NCBI GenBank assembly: GCA_030268105.1
Contig: BSDZ01000003.1
Coordinates: forward strand, 992,001-1,056,000
From: Volvox africanus
Taxonomy: Eukaryota > Chlorophyta > Chlorophyceae > Chlamydomonadales > Volvocaceae
Reading direction: 5' to 3'
DNA length: 64,000 nt
Part shown: in pieces, positions 42,401 through 53,141 of the stretch
Layout of the letters: each line of letters begins with the position of its first letter
Numbering within the stretch: the first letter of the stretch is position 1
Position numbers and translations under genes: made by a program
The notes under the pieces: model-generated
Told to the model about the DNA's origin: nothing
Databases searched by the model: none
The model's input: the letters and a program-made list of their open reading frames with translations, nothing else

Positions 42401-43930
42401 TCGCTGGTTAGATTCCCACTTGCTGATGATCAGGGCAGGTTGTTGAGAGTGCGCAATGCACATATACCAATAAATGAGGGCCTGCCTGGCCCTTATTGCA
42501 ATAAGGGCCAGGCAGGCCTTGGCGCATTGCAAATTTCAATAGGTTTTGGGCTGGCCGAGAGTCGCTGGTTAGATTCCCGCTGGCTGATGATCAGGGCAGG
42601 TTCCTGAGAGTGAGCCATGGACATATAAGAATAAATGATGCAATAAGGTCCAGGCAGGCCTGGGCGCATTGCAAATATTAACAGGTTTGGGCTGGCCGAG
42701 CATCACCGTTTAGATTCCCACTTGCTGATGATCAGGGCAGGTTGTTGAGAGTGAGCCATGCACATATAAGAATAAATGATGCAATAAGGTCCAGGCAGGC
42801 CTGGGCGCATTGCAAATTTCAAATGGTTTGGGCTGGCCGAGAGTTGCCGGTTAGATTCCTGCTGGCTGATGATCAGGGCAGGTTCCTGAGAGTGAGCCAT
42901 GCACATATACTATTTAATGATGCAATAAGGTCCAGGCAGGCCTGGGCGCATTGCAAAGATTAACAGGTTTGGGCTGGCTGAGCATCACCGTTTAGATTCC
43001 CACTTGCTGATGATCAGGGCAGGTTGTTGAGGGTGCGCAATGCACATTTAAGAATGAATGATGCAATAAGGGCCAGGCAGGCCTGGGCGCATTCAAATTT
43101 CAATAGGTTTTGGGCTGGCCGAGAGTCGCTGGTTAGATTCCCGCTGGCTGATGATCAGGGCAGGTTGTTGAGAGTGCGCAATGCACATATACCAATAAAT
43201 GATGCAATAAGGGCCAGGCAGGCCTGGGCGCATTGCAAATTTCAATAGGTTTTGGGCTGGCCGAGAGTCGCTGGTTAGATTCCCGCTAGCTGATGATTAC
43301 GGCAGGTTCCTGAGAGTGAGCCATGGACATATAAGAATAAATGATGCAATAAGGTCCAGGCAGGCCTGGGCGCATTGCAAATATTTACAGGTTTGGGCTG
43401 GCCGAGCATCACCGTTTAGATTCCCACTTGCTGATGATCATGGCAGGTTGTTGAGGGTGCGCAATGCATATATACCAATGAATGATGCAATAAGGGCCAG
43501 GCAGGCCTGGGCATATTTAAATTTCAATAGGTTTTGGGCTGGCCGAGAGTGGCTGGTTAGATTCCCGCTGGCTGATGATCAGGGCAGGTTCCGGAGAGTG
43601 AGCCATTGACATATAAGAATAAATAATGCGATAAGGTCCAGGCAGGCCTGGGCGCATTGCAAATAGTAACAGGTTTGGGCTGGCCGAGCGTCAACGGTTA
43701 GATTCCTGTTGGAAGGTTGTTGAGAGTGTGCAATGCACATATACCAATGAATGATGCAATAAGGGCCAGGCTGACCTGACAGCATTGCAAATTTTCACAG
43801 GTTTGGGCTGGCCGAGAGTCACTGGTTAGATTCCCGCTGGCAGGTTGTTGAGGGTGCGAAATGCACATATACCAATGAATGATGCAATAAGGGCCAGGCA
43901 GGCCTGGGCGCATTGCAAATTTTAACAATT
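39450..43930. repeat. 4.48-kb satellite block, copy B of a dispersed pair
   Basis: Second copy of the 32.2-37.0 kb block, separated from it by the 1245-bp HOR. It carries a three-monomer deletion near 40.43 kb and a one-monomer gain near 41.1-41.3 kb relative to copy A. Its right part merges into the first unit of the 1546-bp HOR. Confidence 0.8.
42479..42518. repeat. 40-bp perfect palindrome
   Basis: First palindrome of the 1546-bp HOR series; 6944 bp from its counterpart at 35535. Confidence 0.95.
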
Positions 43931-44024
43931 TTGGGCTAGCCGAGAGTCGCTGGTTAGATTCCCACTTGCTGATGATCAGGGCAGGTTGTTGAGAGTGCGC
44001 AATGCACATATACCAATAAATGAG

Positions 44025-44064
44025 GGCCTGCCTGGCCCTTATTGCAATAAGGGCCAGGCAGGCC
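44025..44064. repeat. 40-bp perfect palindrome
   Basis: HOR series, 1546 bp after the preceding one. Confidence 0.95.
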
Positions 44065-45570
44065 TTGGCGCATTGCAAATTTCAATAGGTTTTGGGCTGG
44101 CCGAGAGTCGCTGGTTAGATTCCCGCTGGCTGATGATCAGGGCAGGTTCCTGAGAGTGAGCCATGGACATATAAGAATAAATGATGCAATAAGGTCCAGG
44201 CAGGCCTGGGCGCATTGCAAATATTAACAGGTTTGGGCTGGCCGAGCATCACCGTTTAGATTCCCACTTGCTGATGATCAGGGCAGGTTGTTGAGAGTGA
44301 GCCATGCACATATAAGAATAAATGATGCAATAAGGTCCAGGCAGGCCTGGGCGCATTGCAAATTTCAAATGGTTTGGGCTGGCCGAGAGTTGCCGGTTAG
44401 ATTCCTGCTGGCTGATGATCAGGGCAGGTTCCTGAGAGTGAGCCATGCACATATACTATTTAATGATGCAATAAGGTCCAGGCAGGCCTGGGCGCATTGC
44501 AAAGATTAACAGGTTTGGGCTGGCTGAGCATCACCGTTTAGATTCCCACTTGCTGATGATCAGGGCAGGTTGTTGAGGGTGCGCAATGCACATTTAAGAA
44601 TGAATGATGCAATAAGGGCCAGGCAGGCCTGGGCGCATTCAAATTTCAATAGGTTTTGGGCTGGCCGAGAGTCGCTGGTTAGATTCCCGCTGGCTGATGA
44701 TCAGGGCAGGTTGTTGAGAGTGCGCAATGCACATATACCAATAAATGATGCAATAAGGGCCAGGCAGGCCTGGGCGCATTGCAAATTTCAATAGGTTTTG
44801 GGCTGGCCGAGAGTCGCTGGTTAGATTCCCGCTAGCTGATGATTACGGCAGGTTCCTGAGAGTGAGCCATGGACATATAAGAATAAATGATGCAATAAGG
44901 TCCAGGCAGGCCTGGGCGCATTGCAAATATTTACAGGTTTGGGCTGGCCGAGCATCACCGTTTAGATTCCCACTTGCTGATGATCATGGCAGGTTGTTGA
45001 GGGTGCGCAATGCATATATACCAATGAATGATGCAATAAGGGCCAGGCAGGCCTGGGCATATTTAAATTTCAATAGGTTTTGGGCTGGCCGAGAGTGGCT
45101 GGTTAGATTCCCGCTGGCTGATGATCAGGGCAGGTTCCGGAGAGTGAGCCATTGACATATAAGAATAAATAATGCGATAAGGTCCAGGCAGGCCTGGGCG
45201 CATTGCAAATAGTAACAGGTTTGGGCTGGCCGAGCGTCAACGGTTAGATTCCTGTTGGAAGGTTGTTGAGAGTGTGCAATGCACATATACCAATGAATGA
45301 TGCAATAAGGGCCAGGCTGACCTGACAGCATTGCAAATTTTCACAGGTTTGGGCTGGCCGAGAGTCACTGGTTAGATTCCCGCTGGCAGGTTGTTGAGGG
45401 TGCGAAATGCACATATACCAATGAATGATGCAATAAGGGCCAGGCAGGCCTGGGCGCATTGCAAATTTTAACAATTTTGGGCTAGCCGAGAGTCGCTGGT
45501 TAGATTCCCACTTGCTGATGATCAGGGCAGGTTGTTGAGAGTGCGCAATGCACATATACCAATAAATGAG

Positions 45571-45610
45571 GGCCTGCCTGGCCCTTATTGCAATAAGGGG
45601 CAGGCAGGCC
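45571..45610. repeat. 40-bp palindrome with one mismatch
   Basis: The right arm reads aaggggcagg where the perfect copies read aagggccagg, so one base pair of the arms is unmatched. Confidence 0.92.
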
Positions 45611-47116
45611 TTGGCGCATTGCAAATTTCAATAGGTTTTGGGCTGGCCGAGAGTCGCTGGTTAGATTCCCGCTGGCTGATGATCAGGGCAGGTTCCTGAG
45701 AGTGAGCCATGGACATATAAGAATAAATGATGCAATAAGGTCCAGGCAGGCCTGGGCGCATTGCAAATATTAACAGGTTTGGGCTGGCCGAGCATCACCG
45801 TTTAGATTCCCACTTGCTGATGATCAGGGCAGGTTGTTGAGAGTGAGCCATGCACATATAAGAATAAATGATGCAATAAGGTCCAGGCAGGCCTGGGCGC
45901 ATTGCAAATTTCAAATGGTTTGGGCTGGCCGAGAGTTGCCGGTTAGATTCCTGCTGGCTGATGATCAGGGCAGGTTCCTGAGAGTGAGCCATGCACATAT
46001 ACTATTTAATGATGCAATAAGGTCCAGGCAGGCCTGGGCGCATTGCAAAGATTAACAGGTTTGGGCTGGCTGAGCATCACCGTTTAGATTCCCACTTGCT
46101 GATGATCAGGGCAGGTTGTTGAGGGTGCGCAATGCACATTTAAGAATGAATGATGCAATAAGGGCCAGGCAGGCCTGGGCGCATTCAAATTTCAATAGGT
46201 TTTGGGCTGGCCGAGAGTCGCTGGTTAGATTCCCGCTGGCTGATGATCAGGGCAGGTTGTTGAGAGTGCGCAATGCACATATACCAATAAATGATGCAAT
46301 AAGGGCCAGGCAGGCCTGGGCGCATTGCAAATTTCAATAGGTTTTGGGCTGGCCGAGAGTCGCTGGTTAGATTCCCGCTAGCTGATGATTACGGCAGGTT
46401 CCTGAGAGTGAGCCATGGACATATAAGAATAAATGATGCAATAAGGTCCAGGCAGGCCTGGGCGCATTGCAAATATTTACAGGTTTGGGCTGGCCGAGCA
46501 TCACCGTTTAGATTCCCACTTGCTGATGATCATGGCAGGTTGTTGAGGGTGCGCAATGCATATATACCAATGAATGATGCAATAAGGGCCAGGCAGGCCT
46601 GGGCATATTTAAATTTCAATAGGTTTTGGGCTGGCCGAGAGTGGCTGGTTAGATTCCCGCTGGCTGATGATCAGGGCAGGTTCCGGAGAGTGAGCCATTG
46701 ACATATAAGAATAAATAATGCGATAAGGTCCAGGCAGGCCTGGGCGCATTGCAAATAGTAACAGGTTTGGGCTGGCCGAGCGTCAACGGTTAGATTCCTG
46801 TTGGAAGGTTGTTGAGAGTGTGCAATGCACATATACCAATGAATGATGCAATAAGGGCCAGGCTGACCTGACAGCATTGCAAATTTTCACAGGTTTGGGC
46901 TGGCCGAGAGTCACTGGTTAGATTCCCGCTGGCAGGTTGTTGAGGGTGCGAAATGCACATATACCAATGAATGATGCAATAAGGGCCAGGCAGGCCTGGG
47001 CGCATTGCAAATTTTAACAATTTTGGGCTAGCCGAGAGTCGCTGGTTAGATTCCCACTTGCTGATGATCAGGGCAGGTTGTTGAGAGTGCGCAATGCACA
47101 TATACCAATAAATGAG

Positions 47117-47156
47117 GGCCTGCCTGGCCCTTATTGCAATAAGGGCCAGGCAGGCC
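47117..47156. repeat. 40-bp perfect palindrome
   Basis: HOR series, exact phase. Confidence 0.95.
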
Positions 47157-48662
47157 TTGGCGCATTGCAAATTTCAATAGGTTTTGGGCTGGCCGAGAGT
47201 CGCTGGTTAGATTCCCGCTGGCTGATGATCAGGGCAGGTTCCTGAGAGTGAGCCATGGACATATAAGAATAAATGATGCAATAAGGTCCAGGCAGGCCTG
47301 GGCGCATTGCAAATATTAACAGGTTTGGGCTGGCCGAGCATCACCGTTTAGATTCCCACTTGCTGATGATCAGGGCAGGTTGTTGAGAGTGAGCCATGCA
47401 CATATAAGAATAAATGATGCAATAAGGTCCAGGCAGGCCTGGGCGCATTGCAAATTTCAAATGGTTTGGGCTGGCCGAGAGTTGCCGGTTAGATTCCTGC
47501 TGGCTGATGATCAGGGCAGGTTCCTGAGAGTGAGCCATGCACATATACTATTTAATGATGCAATAAGGTCCAGGCAGGCCTGGGCGCATTGCAAAGATTA
47601 ACAGGTTTGGGCTGGCTGAGCATCACCGTTTAGATTCCCACTTGCTGATGATCAGGGCAGGTTGTTGAGGGTGCGCAATGCACATTTAAGAATGAATGAT
47701 GCAATAAGGGCCAGGCAGGCCTGGGCGCATTCAAATTTCAATAGGTTTTGGGCTGGCCGAGAGTCGCTGGTTAGATTCCCGCTGGCTGATGATCAGGGCA
47801 GGTTGTTGAGAGTGCGCAATGCACATATACCAATAAATGATGCAATAAGGGCCAGGCAGGCCTGGGCGCATTGCAAATTTCAATAGGTTTTGGGCTGGCC
47901 GAGAGTCGCTGGTTAGATTCCCGCTAGCTGATGATTACGGCAGGTTCCTGAGAGTGAGCCATGGACATATAAGAATAAATGATGCAATAAGGTCCAGGCA
48001 GGCCTGGGCGCATTGCAAATATTTACAGGTTTGGGCTGGCCGAGCATCACCGTTTAGATTCCCACTTGCTGATGATCATGGCAGGTTGTTGAGGGTGCGC
48101 AATGCATATATACCAATGAATGATGCAATAAGGGCCAGGCAGGCCTGGGCATATTTAAATTTCAATAGGTTTTGGGCTGGCCGAGAGTGGCTGGTTAGAT
48201 TCCCGCTGGCTGATGATCAGGGCAGGTTCCGGAGAGTGAGCCATTGACATATAAGAATAAATAATGCGATAAGGTCCAGGCAGGCCTGGGCGCATTGCAA
48301 ATAGTAACAGGTTTGGGCTGGCCGAGCGTCAACGGTTAGATTCCTGTTGGAAGGTTGTTGAGAGTGTGCAATGCACATATACCAATGAATGATGCAATAA
48401 GGGCCAGGCTGACCTGACAGCATTGCAAATTTTCACAGGTTTGGGCTGGCCGAGAGTCACTGGTTAGATTCCCGCTGGCAGGTTGTTGAGGGTGCGAAAT
48501 GCACATATACCAATGAATGATGCAATAAGGGCCAGGCAGGCCTGGGCGCATTGCAAATTTTAACAATTTTGGGCTAGCCGAGAGTCGCTGGTTAGATTCC
48601 CACTTGCTGATGATCAGGGCAGGTTGTTGAGAGTGCGCAATGCACATATACCAATAAATGAG

Positions 48663-48702
48663 GGCCTGCCTGGCCCTTATTGCAATAAGGGCCAGGCAGG
48701 CC
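48663..48702. repeat. 40-bp perfect palindrome
   Basis: HOR series, exact phase. Confidence 0.95.
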
Positions 48703-50208
48703 TTGGCGCATTGCAAATTTCAATAGGTTTTGGGCTGGCCGAGAGTCGCTGGTTAGATTCCCGCTGGCTGATGATCAGGGCAGGTTCCTGAGAGTGAGCC
48801 ATGGACATATAAGAATAAATGATGCAATAAGGTCCAGGCAGGCCTGGGCGCATTGCAAATATTAACAGGTTTGGGCTGGCCGAGCATCACCGTTTAGATT
48901 CCCACTTGCTGATGATCAGGGCAGGTTGTTGAGAGTGAGCCATGCACATATAAGAATAAATGATGCAATAAGGTCCAGGCAGGCCTGGGCGCATTGCAAA
49001 TTTCAAATGGTTTGGGCTGGCCGAGAGTTGCCGGTTAGATTCCTGCTGGCTGATGATCAGGGCAGGTTCCTGAGAGTGAGCCATGCACATATACTATTTA
49101 ATGATGCAATAAGGTCCAGGCAGGCCTGGGCGCATTGCAAAGATTAACAGGTTTGGGCTGGCTGAGCATCACCGTTTAGATTCCCACTTGCTGATGATCA
49201 GGGCAGGTTGTTGAGGGTGCGCAATGCACATTTAAGAATGAATGATGCAATAAGGGCCAGGCAGGCCTGGGCGCATTCAAATTTCAATAGGTTTTGGGCT
49301 GGCCGAGAGTCGCTGGTTAGATTCCCGCTGGCTGATGATCAGGGCAGGTTGTTGAGAGTGCGCAATGCACATATACCAATAAATGATGCAATAAGGGCCA
49401 GGCAGGCCTGGGCGCATTGCAAATTTCAATAGGTTTTGGGCTGGCCGAGAGTCGCTGGTTAGATTCCCGCTAGCTGATGATTACGGCAGGTTCCTGAGAG
49501 TGAGCCATGGACATATAAGAATAAATGATGCAATAAGGTCCAGGCAGGCCTGGGCGCATTGCAAATATTTACAGGTTTGGGCTGGCCGAGCATCACCGTT
49601 TAGATTCCCACTTGCTGATGATCATGGCAGGTTGTTGAGGGTGCGCAATGCATATATACCAATGAATGATGCAATAAGGGCCAGGCAGGCCTGGGCATAT
49701 TTAAATTTCAATAGGTTTTGGGCTGGCCGAGAGTGGCTGGTTAGATTCCCGCTGGCTGATGATCAGGGCAGGTTCCGGAGAGTGAGCCATTGACATATAA
49801 GAATAAATAATGCGATAAGGTCCAGGCAGGCCTGGGCGCATTGCAAATAGTAACAGGTTTGGGCTGGCCGAGCGTCAACGGTTAGATTCCTGTTGGAAGG
49901 TTGTTGAGAGTGTGCAATGCACATATACCAATGAATGATGCAATAAGGGCCAGGCTGACCTGACAGCATTGCAAATTTTCACAGGTTTGGGCTGGCCGAG
50001 AGTCACTGGTTAGATTCCCGCTGGCAGGTTGTTGAGGGTGCGAAATGCACATATACCAATGAATGATGCAATAAGGGCCAGGCAGGCCTGGGCGCATTGC
50101 AAATTTTAACAATTTTGGGCTAGCCGAGAGTCGCTGGTTAGATTCCCACTTGCTGATGATCAGGGCAGGTTGTTGAGAGTGCGCAATGCACATATACCAA
50201 TAAATGAG

Positions 50209-50248
50209 GGCCTGCCTGGCCCTTATTGCAATAAGGGCCAGGCAGGCC
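50209..50248. repeat. 40-bp perfect palindrome
   Basis: Last perfect member of the HOR series. Confidence 0.95.
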
Positions 50249-52036
50249 TTGGCGCATTGCAAATTTCAATAGGTTTTGGGCTGGCCGAGAGTCGCTGGTT
50301 AGATTCCCGCTGGCTGATGATCAGGGCAGGTTCCTGAGAGTGAGCCATGGACATATAAGAATAAATGATGCAATAAGGTCCAGGCAGGCCTGGGCGCATT
50401 GCAAATATTAACAGGTTTGGGCTGGCCGAGCATCACCGTTTAGATTCCCACTTGCTGATGATCAGGGCAGGTTGTTGAGAGTGAGCCATGCACATATAAG
50501 AATAAATGATGCAATAAGGTCCAGGCAGGCCTGGGCGCATTGCAAATTTCAAATGGTTTGGGCTGGCCGAGAGTTGCCGGTTAGATTCCTGCTGGCTGAT
50601 GATCAGGGCAGGTTCCTGAGAGTGAGCCATGCACATATACTATTTAATGATGCAATAAGGTCCAGGCAGGCCTGGGCGCATTGCAAAGATTAACAGGTTT
50701 GGGCTGGCTGAGCATCACCGTTTAGATTCCCACTTGCTGATGATCAGGGCAGGTTGTTGAGGGTGCGCAATGCACATTTAAGAATGAATGATGCAATAAG
50801 GGCCAGGCAGGCCTGGGCGCATTCAAATTTCAATAGGTTTTGGGCTGGCCGAGAGTCGCTGGTTAGATTCCCGCTGGCTGATGATCAGGGCAGGTTGTTG
50901 AGAGTGCGCAATGCACATATACCAATAAATGATGCAATAAGGGCCAGGCAGGCCTGGGCGCATTGCAAATTTCAATAGGTTTTGGGCTGGCCGAGAGTCG
51001 CTGGTTAGATTCCCGCTAGCTGATGATTACGGCAGGTTCCTGAGAGTGAGCCATGCACATATACTATTTAATGATGCAATAAGGTCCAGGCAGGCCTGGG
51101 CGCATTGAAAAAATTAATAGGTTTGGGCTGGCCGAGCATCACCGTTTAGATTCCCACTTGCTGATGATCAGGGCAGGTTGTTGAGAGTGAGCCATGCACA
51201 TATAAGAATAAATGATGCAATAAGGTCCAGGCAGGCCTGGGCGCATTCAAATTTCAATAGGTTTTAGGCTGGCCGAGAGTTGCCGGTTAGATTCCCGCTG
51301 GCTGATGATCAGGGCAGGTTCTGAAGAGTCAGCCATGGACATATAAGAATAAATGATGCAATAAGGTCCAGGCAGGCCTGGGCGCATTGCAAATATTTAC
51401 AGGTTTGGGCTGGCCGAGCATCACCGTTTAGATTCCCACTTGCTGATGATCATGGCAGGTTGTTGAGGGTGCGCGATGCATATATACCAATGAATGATGC
51501 AATAAGGGCCAGGCAGGCCTGGGCATATTTAAATTTCAATAGGTTTTGGGCTGGCCGAGAGTGGCTGGTTAGATTCCCGCTGGCTGATGATCAGGGCAGG
51601 TTCCGGAGAGTGAGCCATTGACATATAAGAATAAATAATGCGATAAGGTCCAGGCAGGCCTGGGCGCATTGCAAATAGTAACAGGTTTGGGCTGGCCGAG
51701 CGTCAACGGTTAGATTCCTGTTGGAAGGTTGTTGAGAGTGTGCAATGCACATATACCAATGAATGATGCAATAAGGGCCAGGCTGACCTGACAGCATTGC
51801 AAATTTTCACAGGTTTGGGCTGGCCGAGAGTCACTGGTTAGATTCCCGCTGGCAGGTTGTTGAGGGTGCGAAATGCACATATACCAATGAATGATGCAAT
51901 AAGGGCCAGGCAGGCCTGGGCGCATTGCAAATTTTAACAATTTTGGGCTAGCCGAGAGTCGATGGTTAGATTCCCACTTGCTGATGATCAGGGCAGGTTG
52001 TTGAGAGTGCGCAATGCACATATACCAATAAAAGAG

Positions 52037-52076
52037 GGCCTGCCAGGCCCTTATTGCAATAAGGGCCAGGCAGGCC
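52037..52076. repeat. 40-bp palindrome with one mismatch
   Basis: The left arm has tgccagg instead of tgcctgg. It lies 1828 bp after its predecessor and about 180 bp before the retroelement. Confidence 0.92.
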
Positions 52077-52253
52077 TGGGCGCATTGCAAATTTCAATAG
52101 GTTTTGGGCTGGCCGAGAGTCGCTGGTTAGATTCCCGCTGGCTGATGATCAGGGCAGGTTCCTGAGAGTGAGCCATGGACATATAAGAATAAATGATGCA
52201 ATAAGGTCCAGGCAGGCATGGGCGCATTGCAAATTTTCACAGGTTTGGGCTGG

Positions 52254-52258
52254 CCAAG
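52254..52258. repeat. Candidate target-site duplication, left (CCAAG)
   Basis: The five bases next to the left LTR are CCAAG. The same HOR position in the previous unit is CCGAG (50426-50430), and the right flank has CTGAG. The two flanks are homologous by phase but not identical. Confidence 0.55.
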
Positions 52259-52808
52259 TGTTGTACCTCTCGTTCGCGTTTGCTCATGAGTATCTGCACG
52301 TCTGGAGACTATCGACACCGATGCGCCAGCACTTGCAAGTACAGCAAGGCAAGCGAGAGCAAACAAAGACAGCGGAAGACTTGAAGACGAAGAGAGATAT
52401 AACTTACGGTCTTACAGGTCGGAATGATGCAATGGACGAAATCGCCGTCAGCGCCGGAAGCAAGCAATCATCACGCGGCGGTGATTAGCGAAGTTAAGGC
52501 TTAGCTCGGGCTAAGTAGATTAGTGTATAGAAATAGTAATTTAGAACACACGAGTGTTCTCCGGTATCGGATATCTTTTTTAGCTTAGCCGTCCTCGCAT
52601 CTGTTATACTCGCAGCATCGCAGTGCCGTACGATTCACATTAGGAGGCCGATCCTAGATGTGACAACCCTACTGCGTCTAGGCGATGTCTACGCATAACA
52701 ACGTATAAGCCTTTCCGGCATTCGCATGATGCAAGGGTCCGGATAACGATATCCGGTTGCAGGGCATGCATCGCGACGAGTGCGGCGCTCTCAACGTGTG
52801 CTTTAATG

Positions 52809-52837
52809 AAGTAATATTATATCAGATAATATTACTT
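52809..52837. repeat. AT-rich hairpin in LTR
   Basis: Arms AAGTAATATTAT and ATAATATTACTT (12 bp, perfect) flank a 5-base loop. The same structure is at 59456-59484 in the other LTR. Confidence 0.85.
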
Positions 52838-52952
52838 ATCGTTTCGTAGCACGAGCATAATGCGCACTTCAATGATTAGGTCATTCATGCATGCTAGGCG
52901 GATTTGCCATGGTGCGATGTCGCGATGGATAATGACAACATGCCAGATGCAT

Positions 52953-52980
52953 ATATAAATGTATGCGAATACATTTATAT
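52953..52980. repeat. AT-rich hairpin in LTR with TATA-like sequence
   Basis: Arms ATATAAATGTAT and ATACATTTATAT (12 bp, perfect) flank a 4-base loop. The counterpart in the 5' LTR is 59600-59627. Confidence 0.85.
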
Positions 52981-53082
52981 CATGCAGATTCATTCATATG
53001 TAATGCGTTCATCACAAAAGCACTTCGACTCATAGGATCGCGTCGACCTACGCGTCGACGGGAAATGAACCGTAGCACAACA

Positions 53083-53097
53083 ATTATCCCCCCTCCC
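53083..53097 (-). promoter_or_regulatory. Polypurine tract (plus-strand DNA primer)
   Basis: On the minus strand the bases immediately before the 3' LTR read GGGAGGGGGGATAAT, followed by TGTTG. A purine run at this place is the standard primer site for second-strand synthesis in LTR elements, and it fixes the element's orientation. Confidence 0.85.
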
Positions 53098-53141
53098 GTA
53101 TGCAGCGTCCTCGCTGCATCATACAGCATCGACTGCAGGGA

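Larger units (their letters stand above)
42180..51050. repeat. 1546-bp eleven-monomer HOR, ~5.7 near-identical tandem copies
   Basis: Anchors give one unit (43933 to 45479) with monomer lengths 161, 141, 141, 141, 141, 142, 141, 141, 141, 128 and 128, summing to 1546. The same block recurs at 42742, 44288, 45834, 47380, 48926 and 50472, always 1546 bp apart. By eye the copies are almost identical; one visible difference is a C to G change in the palindrome arm of the unit starting near 45479. A private gcaaagattaac variant marks all units. Homology begins near 42.18 kb and the strict period ends near 51.05 kb. Confidence 0.95.
1..52258. repeat. Satellite DNA array, ~141-bp monomer (left arm)
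   Basis: The whole stretch is head-to-tail copies of one monomer. The anchor gggctgg recurs at 141-142 bp steps, for example at 44094, 44235, 44376 and 44517. Almost every monomer carries caataagg(g/t)ccaggcagg, cctgggcgcatt and gcaatgcacat or gccatgcacat. Variable blocks include gagcatcaccg, gagagtcgctgg, gagcgtcaacgg and gagagtcactgg. Length classes are 141/142 bp, 128 bp (about 13 bp around ctgatgatcaggg missing) and 161 bp (palindrome-bearing). No non-satellite DNA is visible before 52259. I do not recognise the family. No gene can be supported here; the many short open frames on both strands follow from 141 being a multiple of 3. Confidence 0.97.
50209..52258. repeat. 1828-bp variant HOR unit leading into the retroelement
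   Basis: From palindrome 50209 to palindrome 52037 is 1828 bp, which is 1546 plus 282 bp (two extra monomers near 51.05-51.33 kb). The in-unit site CCGAG at 50426-50430 recurs 1828 bp later as CCAAG at 52254-52258, exactly at the element's left edge. The last ~40 bp before the element (ggcatggg and gcaaattttcacagg) differ from the equivalent part of earlier units. Confidence 0.85.
52259..53082 (-). repeat. 3' LTR (left copy)
   Basis: 824 bp with 5-bp inverted ends (TGTTG...CAACA). It differs from the right LTR only at 52327 (C against G at 58974) and 52383 (G against C at 59030), as far as I can see. It is rich in short hairpins: 52739-52756, 52809-52837 and 52953-52980. A 9-bp direct repeat CGCGTCGAC occupies 53039-53059. 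Confidence 0.96.

Noticed and set aside
1..52258. CRISPR array
   Set aside because: The repeats are contiguous 141-bp monomers without unique spacers, and no cas genes are present.
52168..52488. 106-codon plus-strand frame crossing the satellite/LTR boundary
   Set aside because: It begins in a satellite monomer and continues into the LTR; the LTR part also recurs at 58905-59135. It is a chance junction frame.
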